Assembly: GCF_009711085.1 (NCBI RefSeq)
Contig: NZ_WMKA01000015.1
Location: 17,740 to 81,739 of the forward strand
DNA: 64,000 nt
Reading direction: 5' to 3'
Source: Cellulosimicrobium composti
GTDB taxonomy: Bacteria > Actinomycetota > Actinomycetes > Actinomycetales > Cellulomonadaceae
Numbering within the stretch: position 1 is the stretch's first letter; every line of letters starts with the position of its first letter. Shown piece after piece: positions 37,400 through 51,217 of the stretch. A model generated the notes under the pieces. It searched no databases and was not told the origin of the DNA. It saw only the letters and a list, made by a program, of their open reading frames with translations. A program made the translations under genes and the position numbers.

Positions 37400-39406
37400 G
37401 TGTCGGAGATCGCTGATGCCGCGAAGCGGCTGCTGCTCGGGCGGCCGGTCCGCAGCGAGCACCTGGGCCACACGCTGCTCCCCAAGCGCGTGGCCCTGCC
37501 CGTCTTCGCGTCCGACGCGCTCTCGTCCGTGGCGTACGCGCCCGACGAGATCCTCCTGACCCTCGCGATCGCGGGCCTCAGCGCCACGATGATCTCCCCG
37601 TGGGTGGGGCTCGCCGTCGTGGTCGTGCTCCTCACGGTCGTCGCGTCCTACCGCCAGAACGTGCGCGCCTACCCGTCGGGCGGCGGCGACTACGAGGTCG
37701 CGACGGTCAACCTCGGACCGACCGCGGGCGTCGGCGTCGCGTCGGCGCTCATGGTCGACTACGTGCTCACGGTCGCCGTGTCGATCTCCTCGGGAGCGCA
37801 GTACGCGGCGAGCGCGATCCCCGCGCTGCGCGACCACGAGGCGGCGTTCGCGATCGGTCTCGTCGTGCTGCTCACGCTCGTCAACCTGCGCGGGGTCAAG
37901 GAGTCCGGCACCTTCTTCGCGGTGCCGGTCTACCTGTTCATGGCGGCCATCGGCACGACGGCGGTCGTCGGGTTCTTCCGGTACGTCACCGGCTCGCTGG
38001 GGCAGGCGGAGAGCGCGCGGTTCGAGCTCACGGCCGAGAGCGGGTTCGACCAGGGGCTGATCGGGATCGCGGGCGCGTTCCTCGTCGCGCGCGCGTTCGC
38101 GTCCGGGTGCGCGGCGCTCACGGGCGTCGAGGCGATCAGCAACGGCGTCCCCGCGTTCCGCAAGCCGAAGTCGCGCAACGCGGCGACGACGCTCGCGCTG
38201 CTCGGCGGCATCTCCGCCGTGATGATGCTGTCCATCCTCTTCCTCGCGCGCGCGACGGGCGTGCACTACGCGGAGGACCCGCACACGCAGCTCGCGCTCG
38301 ACGGCGAGCCGCTGCCCGCCGACTACGTGCAGCACCCGGTGCTCGGGCAGCTCGCGGAGACGGTGTTCAGCGGCGTGCCGGTGCTGTTCTACGTCGTCTC
38401 GGCGGTGACGGGGATCATCCTCGTCCTCGCGGCCAACACCGCGTTCAACGGTTTCCCGGTGCTCGGCTCGATCCTCGCCAAGGACGGCTACCTGCCCCGG
38501 CAGCTGCACACGCGCGGCGACCGGCTCGCGTTCTCGAACGGCATCATCACGCTCGCCGTCGCCGCGATCGTGCTCATCTGGGCGTTCGACGCGCAGGTCA
38601 CGCGCCTCATCCAGCTCTACATCGTGGGCGTGTTCGTCTCGTTCACGCTCTCCCAGCTCGGGATGGTGCGGCACTGGACGCGCGCGCTGCGCACCGAGCA
38701 CCAGCCGCGCGAGCGCTCGCGGATGCGCCGCTCGCGCGCGGTGAACGCGGTCGGCCTCGCGATGACCGCGACGGTGCTCGTCATCGTGCTCGTCACGAAG
38801 TTCACGCACGGCGCCTGGATCGCGATCCTCGCCATGGGCCTCGTGTTCGTGCTCATGCGGTCGATCCGCAAGCACTACGACACGGTGCGCGACGAGCTCG
38901 CGCTCGGCGACGACGAGGCCACCGCGGCGCGCGCCCTGCCGAGCCGCGTGCACGCGATCGTGCTCGTGTCGAAGATCCACCGGCCGACGATGCGCGCGCT
39001 CGCGTACGCGCGCGCGTCGCGCCCGTCGGTGCTGGAGGCCGTCACCGTCGGCGTCGACCCGGACGACGTCGACGAGCTCATGCGCCAGTGGGAGGCGCTC
39101 GACCTCCCGGTGCCGCTCCGCGTGCTCGACTCGCCCTTCCGGGAGATCACGCGACCCGTGCTGTCCTACGTGCGTTCGGTGCGGCGCGAGTCGCCGCGCG
39201 ACCTCGTGGTGGTCTACATCCCCGAGTACGTGGTGGGGCACTGGTGGGAGCAGCTGCTGCACAACCAGAGCGCGCTGCGACTCAAGGGCCGCCTGCTCTT
39301 CACGCCCGGCGTCGTCGTGGCGTCCGTGCCGTGGCAGCTCTCCTCGTCGCAGGGCCAGACGGGCCTCGAGGGCGAGGGGTTCCGCCAGCGCTTCACCGGC
39401 TACTGA
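37400..39406 (+). CDS. KimA-like APC-family potassium/proton symporter
   Basis: 668 residues. About twelve membrane spans in the first ~460 residues, with the KimA/KUP-APC hallmarks ALPVFASDALSSVAYAPDEIL, YPSGGGDYEVATVNLG, FASGCAALTGVEAISNGVPAF and AFNGFPVLGSILAKDGYLPRQL. The last ~200 residues are a cytoplasmic USP-like domain (RVHAIVLVSKIHRPTMRALAYA), which in KimA binds c-di-AMP. Divergence from the TrkA-type ceoBC genes supports a potassium role. Generic amino acid permease is the less likely alternative. Confidence 0.82.
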   Translation: MSEIADAAKRLLLGRPVRSEHLGHTLLPKRVALPVFASDALSSVAYAPDEILLTLAIAGLSATMISPWVGLAVVVVLLTVVASYRQNVRAYPSGGGDYEVATVNLGPTAGVGVASALMVDYVLTVAVSISSGAQYAASAIPALRDHEAAFAIGLVVLLTLVNLRGVKESGTFFAVPVYLFMAAIGTTAVVGFFRYVTGSLGQAESARFELTAESGFDQGLIGIAGAFLVARAFASGCAALTGVEAISNGVPAFRKPKSRNAATTLALLGGISAVMMLSILFLARATGVHYAEDPHTQLALDGEPLPADYVQHPVLGQLAETVFSGVPVLFYVVSAVTGIILVLAANTAFNGFPVLGSILAKDGYLPRQLHTRGDRLAFSNGIITLAVAAIVLIWAFDAQVTRLIQLYIVGVFVSFTLSQLGMVRHWTRALRTEHQPRERSRMRRSRAVNAVGLAMTATVLVIVLVTKFTHGAWIAILAMGLVFVLMRSIRKHYDTVRDELALGDDEATAARALPSRVHAIVLVSKIHRPTMRALAYARASRPSVLEAVTVGVDPDDVDELMRQWEALDLPVPLRVLDSPFREITRPVLSYVRSVRRESPRDLVVVYIPEYVVGHWWEQLLHNQSALRLKGRLLFTPGVVVASVPWQLSSSQGQTGLEGEGFRQRFTGY

Positions 39407-39433
39407 CGGGCGGCGAGCGACGGCCGCGTCCGG

Positions 39434-39439
39434 GATACT
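39434..39439 (+). promoter_or_regulatory. -10 box GATACT, leaderless promoter of the RNA methyltransferase gene
   Basis: GATACT, 6 nt (GGGGGC), ATG 39446. Confidence 0.5.
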
Positions 39440-39445
39440 GGGGGC

Positions 39446-40810
39446 ATGCCGTCCTCCTCGCGTGGTCCCGCCGTGCCCTCCGACCCGTTCGAGCCCCGGC
39501 ACGTCCCGCGCCGTCCGGGCCGGCGCTCGGGGCGCCAGACCCGGCGGTCGCCACGCGTCGAGCCTCGACCTGAGGTCGAGGTCGAGCTCGAGGTCGGCCC
39601 GGTCGCGCACGGCGGGCACTGCGTCGCGCGGCACGACGGCCGCGTCGTCTTCGTGCGCCACGCGCTGCCCGGCGAGCGCGTCCGCGCGCGCGTCACGGAG
39701 GGCGGCGACGCCGCGAAGTTCTGGCGCGCGGACGCGGTCGAGGTCCTCGAGGCGTCGGCCGACCGGGTGCCGTCGGTGTGGCCGGAGGCCGGTCCCGGCG
39801 GGGTGGGCGGCGGGGAGCTCGCGCACGTGGCCCTCCCCGCGCAGCGGCGCTGGAAGCGCGACGTCCTCGCCGAGCAGCTGCGCCGGATCGCGGGGATCGA
39901 CCTCGATGAGTCTCACCCTCAGGTCGAGGTCGAGGGTCTGCCCGGCGACGACGAGCGCGGCGGCCTCGCCTACCGCACGCGCGTGGACCTCGTGGCCGAC
40001 GGCGGGGGACGGGCCGGCATGCACCGCTTCCGCTCGCACGACGTCGTCCCGCTCGAGTCGATGCCGCTCGCGAGCGAGGACGCCGCGGACCTCGCCGTGC
40101 ACGAGAAGGTCTTCACGCGCACGTGGCGCCCCGGCACGCGCATCGAGCTCGTCGCCCCCGTCGGCTCGGCGCCCGTGCTCCTCGTGGACGGCACGCCCTG
40201 GCGCGGCGGGTCGCCCGACCAGCGACCCAACGCGCGCCGCAGCGTCGTCGAGCGCGTCGCCCTCGGCGACCAGGAGCACGTCTACCGCGTCGCGGCCGCC
40301 GGGTTCTGGCAGGTGCACCGCGAGGCGCCCGCCACGCTGACCCGCGCGGTCCTCGACGGGGTGGGCGACGTCGACGGCGCGCGCGTGCTCGACCTCTACT
40401 CGGGCGCCGGTCTCTTCACGACCCCGCTCGCCGAGGCGGTCGGGAGCGCGGGCTCGGTCGTCGCGGTCGAGGGGGACGACCGCGCGGTGCGCGACGCACG
40501 ACGCAACGCGCACGGGATCGACCGGGTCACGCTGCACCACGGGCCGGTCGAGCGCGTCCTCGCGGACGAGCCGGCCGACGCCGACGTCGTCGTGCTGGAC
40601 CCGCCGCGCGTCGGCGCCGGGCGCGCCGTGGTCGAGGCGATCGCCGCCCGTCGCCCGTCGCGCGTCGTGTACGTGGCGTGCGACCCGGCGGCCCTCGCGC
40701 GCGACGTCGCCTACCTCGCCGACCACGGCTACGGGCTCTCCGCGCTGCGCGCGTTCGACCTCTTCCCCATGACGCACCACCTCGAGGCGGTCGCCGTCCT
40801 CACGCGCTGA
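39446..40810 (+). CDS. class I SAM-dependent RNA (uracil-5-) methyltransferase, TrmA/RumA family
   Basis: 454 residues. After an arginine-rich leader comes a TRAM RNA-binding domain ([19 protein letters not shown], then [17 protein letters not shown]), then the methyltransferase core with [20 protein letters not shown] (SAM site), [12 protein letters not shown] and the catalytic cysteine in [14 protein letters not shown]. The cluster-binding cysteines of RumA are replaced in the linker ([18 protein letters not shown]). It probably makes 5-methyluridine in rRNA or tRNA. Confidence 0.88.
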   Translation: MPSSSRGPAVPSDPFEPRHVPRRPGRRSGRQTRRSPRVEPRPEVEVELEVGPVAHGGHCVARHDGRVVFVRHALPGERVRARVTEGGDAAKFWRADAVEVLEASADRVPSVWPEAGPGGVGGGELAHVALPAQRRWKRDVLAEQLRRIAGIDLDESHPQVEVEGLPGDDERGGLAYRTRVDLVADGGGRAGMHRFRSHDVVPLESMPLASEDAADLAVHEKVFTRTWRPGTRIELVAPVGSAPVLLVDGTPWRGGSPDQRPNARRSVVERVALGDQEHVYRVAAAGFWQVHREAPATLTRAVLDGVGDVDGARVLDLYSGAGLFTTPLAEAVGSAGSVVAVEGDDRAVRDARRNAHGIDRVTLHHGPVERVLADEPADADVVVLDPPRVGAGRAVVEAIAARRPSRVVYVACDPAALARDVAYLADHGYGLSALRAFDLFPMTHHLEAVAVLTR

Positions 40811-40956
40811 GCCTCGCCCGGGCTCGGCGGGCCTCGGTCCGTCGGGTCGCAGCGGTGCGCGCGCCGGGCATGAACGCGCCTCCCCGCGCGTTCCCCGGGA
40901 GAGGGGCGGAACGACCAGGTGGCCCGCGCGAGGGCGGCGGGCGGAGAGGACCGAGG

Positions 40957-41133
40957 GTGACGACGGGAGAGACGGACGACGTCCGGGACGTCGTGGGCGT
41001 GAGCGTCCTGCTGGCCAACGGACGGCTCGCGGGACGGAGCTTCGCGACGCGCGCCGAGGCGGAGGCGTGGGCGCGCCCGGAGGAGGGGGAGCAGGTCGTC
41101 GAGCTCAACCTGCTCTGCGACTGCGACCTCTGA
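40957..41133 (+). CDS. small hypothetical protein (58 aa)
   Basis: GTG 40957 with GGAGAGGACCGAGG upstream encodes 58 residues: a polar start, [19 protein letters not shown], a short acidic middle and an end LLCDCDL with two cysteines. Codon use is typical of the genome, with G/C third positions throughout. It lies between the RNA methyltransferase and acnA. No family is recognised; real coding status is likely but not certain. Confidence 0.5.
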   Translation: MTTGETDDVRDVVGVSVLLANGRLAGRSFATRAEAEAWARPEEGEQVVELNLLCDCDL

Positions 41134-41205
41134 CGACGGCGCTCCCGGGCCTCCGGGCGGGCGCCCGGCCGACGAGCGGCGCGGGGCCGTGCACACGGGT
41201 GCGAG

Positions 41206-41241
41206 CCATATATCTTGACGTCAAGATATATGGGGTATGCT
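41206..41241 (+). promoter_or_regulatory. acnA promoter with a 28-bp perfect palindrome
   Basis: Each 14-nt arm reads CCATATATCTTGAC (41206-41219) and its exact complement (41220-41233). TTGACG inside it (41215-41220) is a -35 candidate and TATGCT (41236-41241) the -10, 15 nt apart. The palindrome is the most AT-rich stretch for kilobases. It is about 170 nt before acnA. A dimeric, probably MarR-type repressor would exclude RNA polymerase. TamR is a known MarR regulator of aconitase in Streptomyces. Confidence 0.65.
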
Positions 41242-41402
41242 GGTCGCGGTGCAGGTCGCAGCGGGTCGTGGACGAGCCGCCGACCACCGCCCCAGCAGCC
41301 CTCCGGGGCCTGGCGGGGGCGGCGCGCCGGCCCGGCGTAGGCTGGGCGAAGCCCCCTGAACCATGGCATCCGTGCCACCGTCTCGCCACGAAGGAGCTAC
41401 GA

Positions 41403-44222
<2,820 letters not shown>

Positions 44223-44335
44223 GTCCGGAGTGCGGCGCAGGGTGAGGGCCGAGGAACGAGGCACTCGCCCGCAGCGGAACGCAGGACTCGGGCGACCGGC
44301 TGGACTCGTCGCCTGAGCCAGCGGGACGCACGCCC

Positions 44336-44373
44336 CGGCGGGGCGCTCACCTCTCGAGGTGGGCGCCCCGCCG
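44336..44373 (+). terminator. terminator of acnA
   Basis: Two 18-nt arms (CGGCGGGGCGCTCACCTC and its partner) pair with one mismatch around a 2-nt centre, 113 nt after the stop. It is one of the strongest hairpins in the window. Confidence 0.7.
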
Positions 44374-44402
44374 TCGTCTCCGGGGTTCCGCGCGCGGCCG
44401 AC

Positions 44403-44478
44403 GCGAGATCGGCAGGTCGTGGCGAGATCGGCGGTCGCACGTGCCGAACCGGCAGGGGACTGCCGATCTCGCCACGAC
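44403..44478. repeat. inverted- and direct-repeat element between acnA and the DUF1801 gene
   Basis: A 17-nt perfect inverted repeat: GTCGTGGCGAGATCGGC (44416-44432) and its complement (44462-44478), with a 29-nt loop that contains GCCG-AAC-CGGC and GGCAG-GGGA-CTGCC. A second direct copy of GCGAGATCGGCAG precedes it (44403-44415). The design looks like a REP- or MITE-like intergenic element rather than a simple terminator; I saw no other copy in the window. Confidence 0.6.
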
Positions 44479-44505
44479 GGCGTCGTGCCACGAGAGACTG
44501 GTGCC

Positions 44506-44970
44506 ATGGCCGCGAGCGAGAACAAGACCCAGCCGACCGACGCGGACGTGGAGGCGTACCTCGCGTCGGTCGAGCACCCGGTGCGCCGACGCGACGCCCG
44601 GCGGCTCGTGGAGATGCTGTCGCGCGTCACGGGAGAGCGGCCGCGCCTGTGGGGGCCGTCGATCGTCGGGTTCGGCTCGTACCACTACCGCTACGCGAGC
44701 GGGCGCGAGGGTGACACCGCGGCGGCCGGCTTCTCGCCGCGCAAGGCCGCGACGACGGTCTACCTCATGGACGGCGTGGACGCCCACACCGACCTGCTGG
44801 CCCGGCTCGGGCCGCACACGGTCGGCAAGGGGTGCCTCTACCTCAAGGACCTCGACGCCGTCGACCTCGCCGTGCTCGAGGAGGTCGTGCGGCGCTCGTA
44901 CGCGACGCTCACGGGCACGCCCGCGTTCGGCACGCGGCTCGCGGGAAGGTCGGAGCCGGACGGCTCCTGA
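44506..44970 (+). CDS. DUF1801-family protein
   Basis: 154 residues. The pattern TDADVEAYLASVEHPVRRRDARRLVEMLSRVTGERPRLWGPSIVGFG, then the GFSPRKAATTVYLMDG strand pair and GKGCLYLKDLDAVDLAVLEEVV, is the YdhG-like DUF1801 fold. No catalytic residues are known. ATG 44506 lies 28 nt after the repeat element; no clear Shine-Dalgarno is visible except ACGAGAG. Convergent with the Nudix gene. Confidence 0.85.
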   Translation: MAASENKTQPTDADVEAYLASVEHPVRRRDARRLVEMLSRVTGERPRLWGPSIVGFGSYHYRYASGREGDTAAAGFSPRKAATTVYLMDGVDAHTDLLARLGPHTVGKGCLYLKDLDAVDLAVLEEVVRRSYATLTGTPAFGTRLAGRSEPDGS

Positions 44971-45002
44971 CGCACGGCCGCGCGGGCGCGACGCAGGGTG
45001 GC

Positions 45003-47319
<2,317 letters not shown>

Positions 47320-47358
47320 TGTCGGGCTGGACGCACGGGAACGGAACGGAGCATCTGC

Positions 47359-49269
47359 ATGAGCCTGCTTGGCACGATCACCTCGCCCGAGGACGTGCAA
47401 CGGCTGACCCCGGGGCAGGCGCGAGAGCTCGCCGCGGAGATCCGCGCGTTCCTCGTCGACTCGGTCTCGCGCACGGGCGGCCACCTCGGCCCGAACCTCG
47501 GCGTGGTCGAGCTGACGATCGCGATGCACCGCGTGTTCTCGTCGCCCACGGACACGTTCGTGTTCGACACGGGCCACCAGTCCTACGTGCACAAGCTGCT
47601 CACGGGGCGCCAGGACTTCTCCGCGCTGCGCAAGCAGGGCGGTCTCTCGGGCTACCCGTCGCGCGCGGAGTCGGAGCACGACGTCGTCGAGAACTCGCAC
47701 GCGTCGACCGCGCTCTCGTGGGGCGACGGCATCGCGAAGGCGAACGTCGTGCGCGGCCTCACCGACCGGCACGTCGTCGCGGTCATCGGCGACGGCGCCC
47801 TCACGGGCGGCATGGCCTGGGAGGCGCTCAACAACATCGCCGAGAGCCAGGACCGGCGCCTCGTGATCGTCGTCAACGACAACGGGCGCTCGTACTCGCC
47901 GACGATCGGCGGCCTCGCGCACCACCTGTCCACGCTGCGCACGACGCACGGCTACGAGAGCTTCCTGCAGTGGGGCAAGCGCACGCTCAACCGGTCGGGC
48001 GCGCCCGGGCGGTTCGCGTACGAGTGGCTGCACGGCCTGAAGAAGGGCCTCAAGGACGTCGTCGCGCCGCAGGGCATGTTCGAGGACCTCGGCATCAAGT
48101 ACGTCGGGCCCGTCGACGGCCACGACGTCGAGGCGATGGAGCACGCGCTGCGTCGTGCCAAGGCGTACGGCGCGCCCGTGATCGTGCACGCGATCACGGA
48201 GAAGGGCCGTGGCTACACCCCGGCCGAGCAGGACGTCGCCGACCGCTTCCACGCCGTCGGCAAGATCCACCCCGAGACGGGTCTGCCGGTGGCGCCCTCG
48301 CGGTTCGGCTGGACCGGCGTGTTCGCCGACGAGATCGTGCAGATCGGGCGTCGCCGCACCGACGTCGTCGCCATCACCGCCGCGATGCTCGAGCCCGTGG
48401 GCCTCAAGCCGTTCGCACAGGCCTTCCCCGAGCGCACGTTCGACGTCGGCATCGCGGAGCAGCACGCGGCGACGTCGGCGGCCGGCATGGCGTTCGCGGG
48501 GCTGCACCCCGTCGTCGCCGTCTACGCGACGTTCCTCAACCGCGCGTTCGACCAGGTCCTCATGGACGTCGCGCTGCACAAGGCCGGCGTGACGTTCGTG
48601 CTCGACCGCGCCGGCATCACGGGCGACGACGGCGCGAGCCACAACGGCATGTGGGACATGGCGATGCTGCGCGTCGTGCCGGGCCTGCGGCTCGCGGCCC
48701 CGCGCGACGAGGCGACGCTGCGGACGGCGCTGCGCGAGGCCGTGGACGTCGACGACGCGCCGACGGTCGTGCGCTACCCCAAGGGCGCGCTCTCGGATCC
48801 GCTGCCCGCCGTGGACACCGTGGACGGCGTCGACCTGCTCGCCGTGCCGGGAGACGCCCCGGCGGCTGCGCAGGACGCGGCACCGCGCGCGCGGGTCCTG
48901 CTCGTCGGGCCGGGGTCGATGGCGCGCGTCGCGCTCGGTGCGGCCGAGTCGCTCACCGCGCACGGCGTGGACGTCACCGTCGCCTCGCCCACGTGGGTGC
49001 TCCCGATGCCGAGCGCGCTCGTCAAGCTCGCGGGCGAGCACGACCTCGTCGTGAGCGTCGAGGACGGCGTCGCCGACGGCGGTGTGGGCGCTCTCCTCGC
49101 GCAGCGCTCGCTCGAGGCGGGCGTGCGCACGCCGGTGCACGCGCTCGGCCTGCCCGCCCAGTTCCTCGACCACGCGACGCGCGACCAGGTGGCCGCGACC
49201 TACCGCCTCACCGCGGCGGACGTCGCGCGCGACGTGCTCGACGCGCTCGCGACGCTCGCGCACGACTGA
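47359..49269 (+). CDS. dxs: 1-deoxy-D-xylulose-5-phosphate synthase
   Basis: First enzyme of the MEP isoprenoid pathway (636 aa), condensing pyruvate and glyceraldehyde 3-phosphate with thiamine diphosphate. Transketolase-type motifs: [34 protein letters not shown], the ThDP/Mg site [19 protein letters not shown] with [12 protein letters not shown], and in the pyrimidine domain [17 protein letters not shown] and [21 protein letters not shown] 47359 follows ACGGAGCATCTGC. It is monocistronic, with a palindromic terminator after it. Confidence 0.97.
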   Translation: MSLLGTITSPEDVQRLTPGQARELAAEIRAFLVDSVSRTGGHLGPNLGVVELTIAMHRVFSSPTDTFVFDTGHQSYVHKLLTGRQDFSALRKQGGLSGYPSRAESEHDVVENSHASTALSWGDGIAKANVVRGLTDRHVVAVIGDGALTGGMAWEALNNIAESQDRRLVIVVNDNGRSYSPTIGGLAHHLSTLRTTHGYESFLQWGKRTLNRSGAPGRFAYEWLHGLKKGLKDVVAPQGMFEDLGIKYVGPVDGHDVEAMEHALRRAKAYGAPVIVHAITEKGRGYTPAEQDVADRFHAVGKIHPETGLPVAPSRFGWTGVFADEIVQIGRRRTDVVAITAAMLEPVGLKPFAQAFPERTFDVGIAEQHAATSAAGMAFAGLHPVVAVYATFLNRAFDQVLMDVALHKAGVTFVLDRAGITGDDGASHNGMWDMAMLRVVPGLRLAAPRDEATLRTALREAVDVDDAPTVVRYPKGALSDPLPAVDTVDGVDLLAVPGDAPAAAQDAAPRARVLLVGPGSMARVALGAAESLTAHGVDVTVASPTWVLPMPSALVKLAGEHDLVVSVEDGVADGGVGALLAQRSLEAGVRTPVHALGLPAQFLDHATRDQVAATYRLTAADVARDVLDALATLAHD

Positions 49270-49303
49270 CGCCCCCGCGCGGGCGGGCACACGCCCGGGC
49301 GCA

Positions 49304-49329
49304 CCGACGCACCCGGCCGGGTGCGTCGG
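49304..49329 (+). terminator. terminator of dxs
   Basis: A 26-bp perfect palindrome; each arm reads CCGACGCACCCGG or its complement. It begins 34 nt after the stop codon; a second ACCCGGCCGGGT copy follows at once (49333-49344). Confidence 0.6.
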
Positions 49330-49396
49330 CAGACCCGGCCGGGTGGGCCCCGGGTCCGCGCGCCGGACCACCCTCCGGACCGGTGCCGCGCGCGGG

Positions 49397-49402
49397 TAGG
49401 GT
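49397..49402 (+). promoter_or_regulatory. -10 box TAGGGT, leaderless promoter of the HAD gene
   Basis: TAGGGT, 7 nt (CCGACGC), GTG 49410; no Shine-Dalgarno. Confidence 0.6.
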
Positions 49403-49409
49403 CCGACGC

Positions 49410-50090
49410 GTGATCTGGCTCCTCGACCTCGACAACACGCTCGTCGGGCGCGACGACGCGTTCGCGCTCTGGGCGGCGGACGCGGTCGCGCGGGCCGGCG
49501 GCAGCGGCGACGACCTCGCGGCGATCGTCGCGGCGGACGGCGGCGGCTTCGCGCGCAAGACCGACGTGGCGCGCGTCATCGCCGACCGGCTCGGGTGGGA
49601 GGCGGACCTGCCCGCGGTGGTCGAGCGGTTCCGCGCCGGCATCCTCGCGCACGTGCGCGCGTACCCGGGTGTGCCCGCGCTGCTCGACGGGCTGCGCGCC
49701 GAGGGCGACCGGGTGGTCGTCGTGACGAACGGGACCTCCGCGCAGCAGCGCGGCAAGATCGCGCGCTGCGCGCTCGCGCCGCACGTGGACGCGGTCGTCG
49801 TGTCCGAGGAGGAGGGCGCGGCCAAGCCCGACCCCCGGCTCCTGGAGGTCGCGCTCGAGCGTGTCGGTGCGGACGGCGCGGACCGCCGGGACGTCTGGAT
49901 GGTCGGGGACGCGCTGCACGCGGACGTCGCGGCGGGACGCGCCGCCGAGGTGCGCACCGGGTGGGTGTCGCACGGCCGGGACGCGGGCGACGGCCCGGCC
50001 CCGGACGTCGTGGGCCGCACGGTGCACGACGTCGTCGCGGCGGTGCGCGCCCTCGCAGCACCCGCCGGACCGGCGCCCGCGCGCCCGTAG
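49410..50090 (+). CDS. HAD-superfamily hydrolase
   Basis: 226 residues with the four HAD motifs: DLDNTLVGRD (nucleophile Asp), VVTNGTSAQQ (Thr/Asn), KPDPRLLEVAL (Lys) and MVGDALHADVAAGRAA (acidic pair). The alpha-helical cap between motifs I and II is of the C1 type, as in phosphoglycolate phosphatase and pyrimidine 5'-nucleotidase YjjG. The exact phosphate substrate is unknown. GTG 49410 is at the first residue before the core strand, set by the leaderless promoter. Confidence 0.88.
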   Translation: MIWLLDLDNTLVGRDDAFALWAADAVARAGGSGDDLAAIVAADGGGFARKTDVARVIADRLGWEADLPAVVERFRAGILAHVRAYPGVPALLDGLRAEGDRVVVVTNGTSAQQRGKIARCALAPHVDAVVVSEEEGAAKPDPRLLEVALERVGADGADRRDVWMVGDALHADVAAGRAAEVRTGWVSHGRDAGDGPAPDVVGRTVHDVVAAVRALAAPAGPAPARP

Positions 50091-50119
50091 GCCCGACGAG
50101 AGCCACGGGCGCGCGGGGC

Positions 50120-51217
50120 TCAGGAGTGCGTGACCTCCACGGCCTTCTCGACGACGGCGCGCAGGTCGCCCCCGGACGCCGCGAACCACGCGCGCTGGCG
50201 CGCGGCGCCGTTGCCTCCCGACCACACGCGGCCCAGCAGCTCGGTGACGGCGTCGAGGTCGCCCGCGTCGACGAGCGCGTCGCGCACGTGGGCGACGAGC
50301 TGGCCGACGACGTCGTGCGCGGGCGCCGGTCGCCAGGTCAGCGGCGAGACGAGGTCGTCCTCGAGGCCGGAGCGGCCCGCGCGCCACGCGGCGGTGCGCA
50401 GGATCTCCGGGCGCAGCTCGGGGGGCGGGGTGCCCTGCGCGGCCTCGCGCGCGGCGGTCTCCACGAGCCCGCGGCTGAGCGCCGCGACGAGCGTCGCGGT
50501 GTCGGGGTCGAGGCACACGTCGGCGACGCGGATCTCGACCGTCGGGTACCGCGAGGACAGGCGCGCGTCGAAGTAGACCATGTTCTCGTCGAGGATCGTC
50601 CCGGTCGCGACGAGCCCGTCGACCGCCTCGCGGTACGCCTCGGGCGTGCCGAACGCGCGGGTGGGTCCCGCCGTCGGCCAGCGCGACCAGACCTGCGAGC
50701 GGAAGCTCGCGTACCCGCTGTCCTCGCCCTGCCAGAACGGGGAGTTCGTGCTCAGGGCGAGCAGCGTCGAGAGCCAGGGGCCGATGCGGTCGAGCACGGC
50801 GACGCCCTCGACGTCGTCCGCGACGGCGACGTGCACGTGGCACCCGCTCGTGAGCTGCTCGCGCGCGGTGAGCCCGAACGCGGCGCGCGCCTCGAGGTAG
50901 CGCAGCCGGGAGACCGTCGTCCCCTCGAACGGCAGGGGAGAGGTGGACAGCGCGGCGACGCGCGCGCCGACCGTGTCCGCGGCCTCCTGGGCGCGGCGTC
51001 GGCCGTCGCGGATCTCCGTCGCGAGGTCGTCGAGCTCGCGGCGCGGGTGCGTCGCCGTCTCGAGCTGCTCCTCCATGAACTCGGACTCGAGCGACCCTGT
51101 GCCGCCGCCCTTGTCGTCGGTGCCCGACGCCTCCAGTGCCTCGGCGGCACGGGCGACGGGCTGCCCGTCGTCGCCGACGAGCAGGAACTCTTCCTCGACC
51201 CCTACGGTGCGCTTCAC
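50120..51217 (-). CDS. carboxylate-amine ligase / glutamate-cysteine ligase-like (YbdK, GCS2 family)
   Basis: 365 residues. The family start TVGVEEEFLLVG, SGCHVHVAVADDVEGV, NSPFWQGEDSGYASFRSQVW and ENMVYFDARLSSRYPTVEIRVADVC are all conserved. Members ligate an amino group to the gamma-carboxylate of glutamate, and some have weak glutamate-cysteine ligase activity. Actinobacteria lack glutathione, so the product here is uncertain. GTG 51217 gives the start VKRTVGVEEEF; upstream in-frame codons extend into non-conserved sequence. It diverges from pflB. Confidence 0.85.
   Translation of the reverse strand: MKRTVGVEEEFLLVGDDGQPVARAAEALEASGTDDKGGGTGSLESEFMEEQLETATHPRRELDDLATEIRDGRRRAQEAADTVGARVAALSTSPLPFEGTTVSRLRYLEARAAFGLTAREQLTSGCHVHVAVADDVEGVAVLDRIGPWLSTLLALSTNSPFWQGEDSGYASFRSQVWSRWPTAGPTRAFGTPEAYREAVDGLVATGTILDENMVYFDARLSSRYPTVEIRVADVCLDPDTATLVAALSRGLVETAAREAAQGTPPPELRPEILRTAAWRAGRSGLEDDLVSPLTWRPAPAHDVVGQLVAHVRDALVDAGDLDAVTELLGRVWSGGNGAARQRAWFAASGGDLRAVVEKAVEVTHS

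Noticed and set aside
36652..37635. Longer CeoB starting at 37635
   Set aside because: The extension overlaps the start of the divergent KimA-like gene and has no similarity to TrkA; GTG 37320 matches the Rossmann start and a -10 box.
49304..49344. Repeated ACCCGGCCGGGT blocks after dxs as a mobile element end
   Set aside because: No transposase or target duplication nearby; position after the stop fits a terminator.
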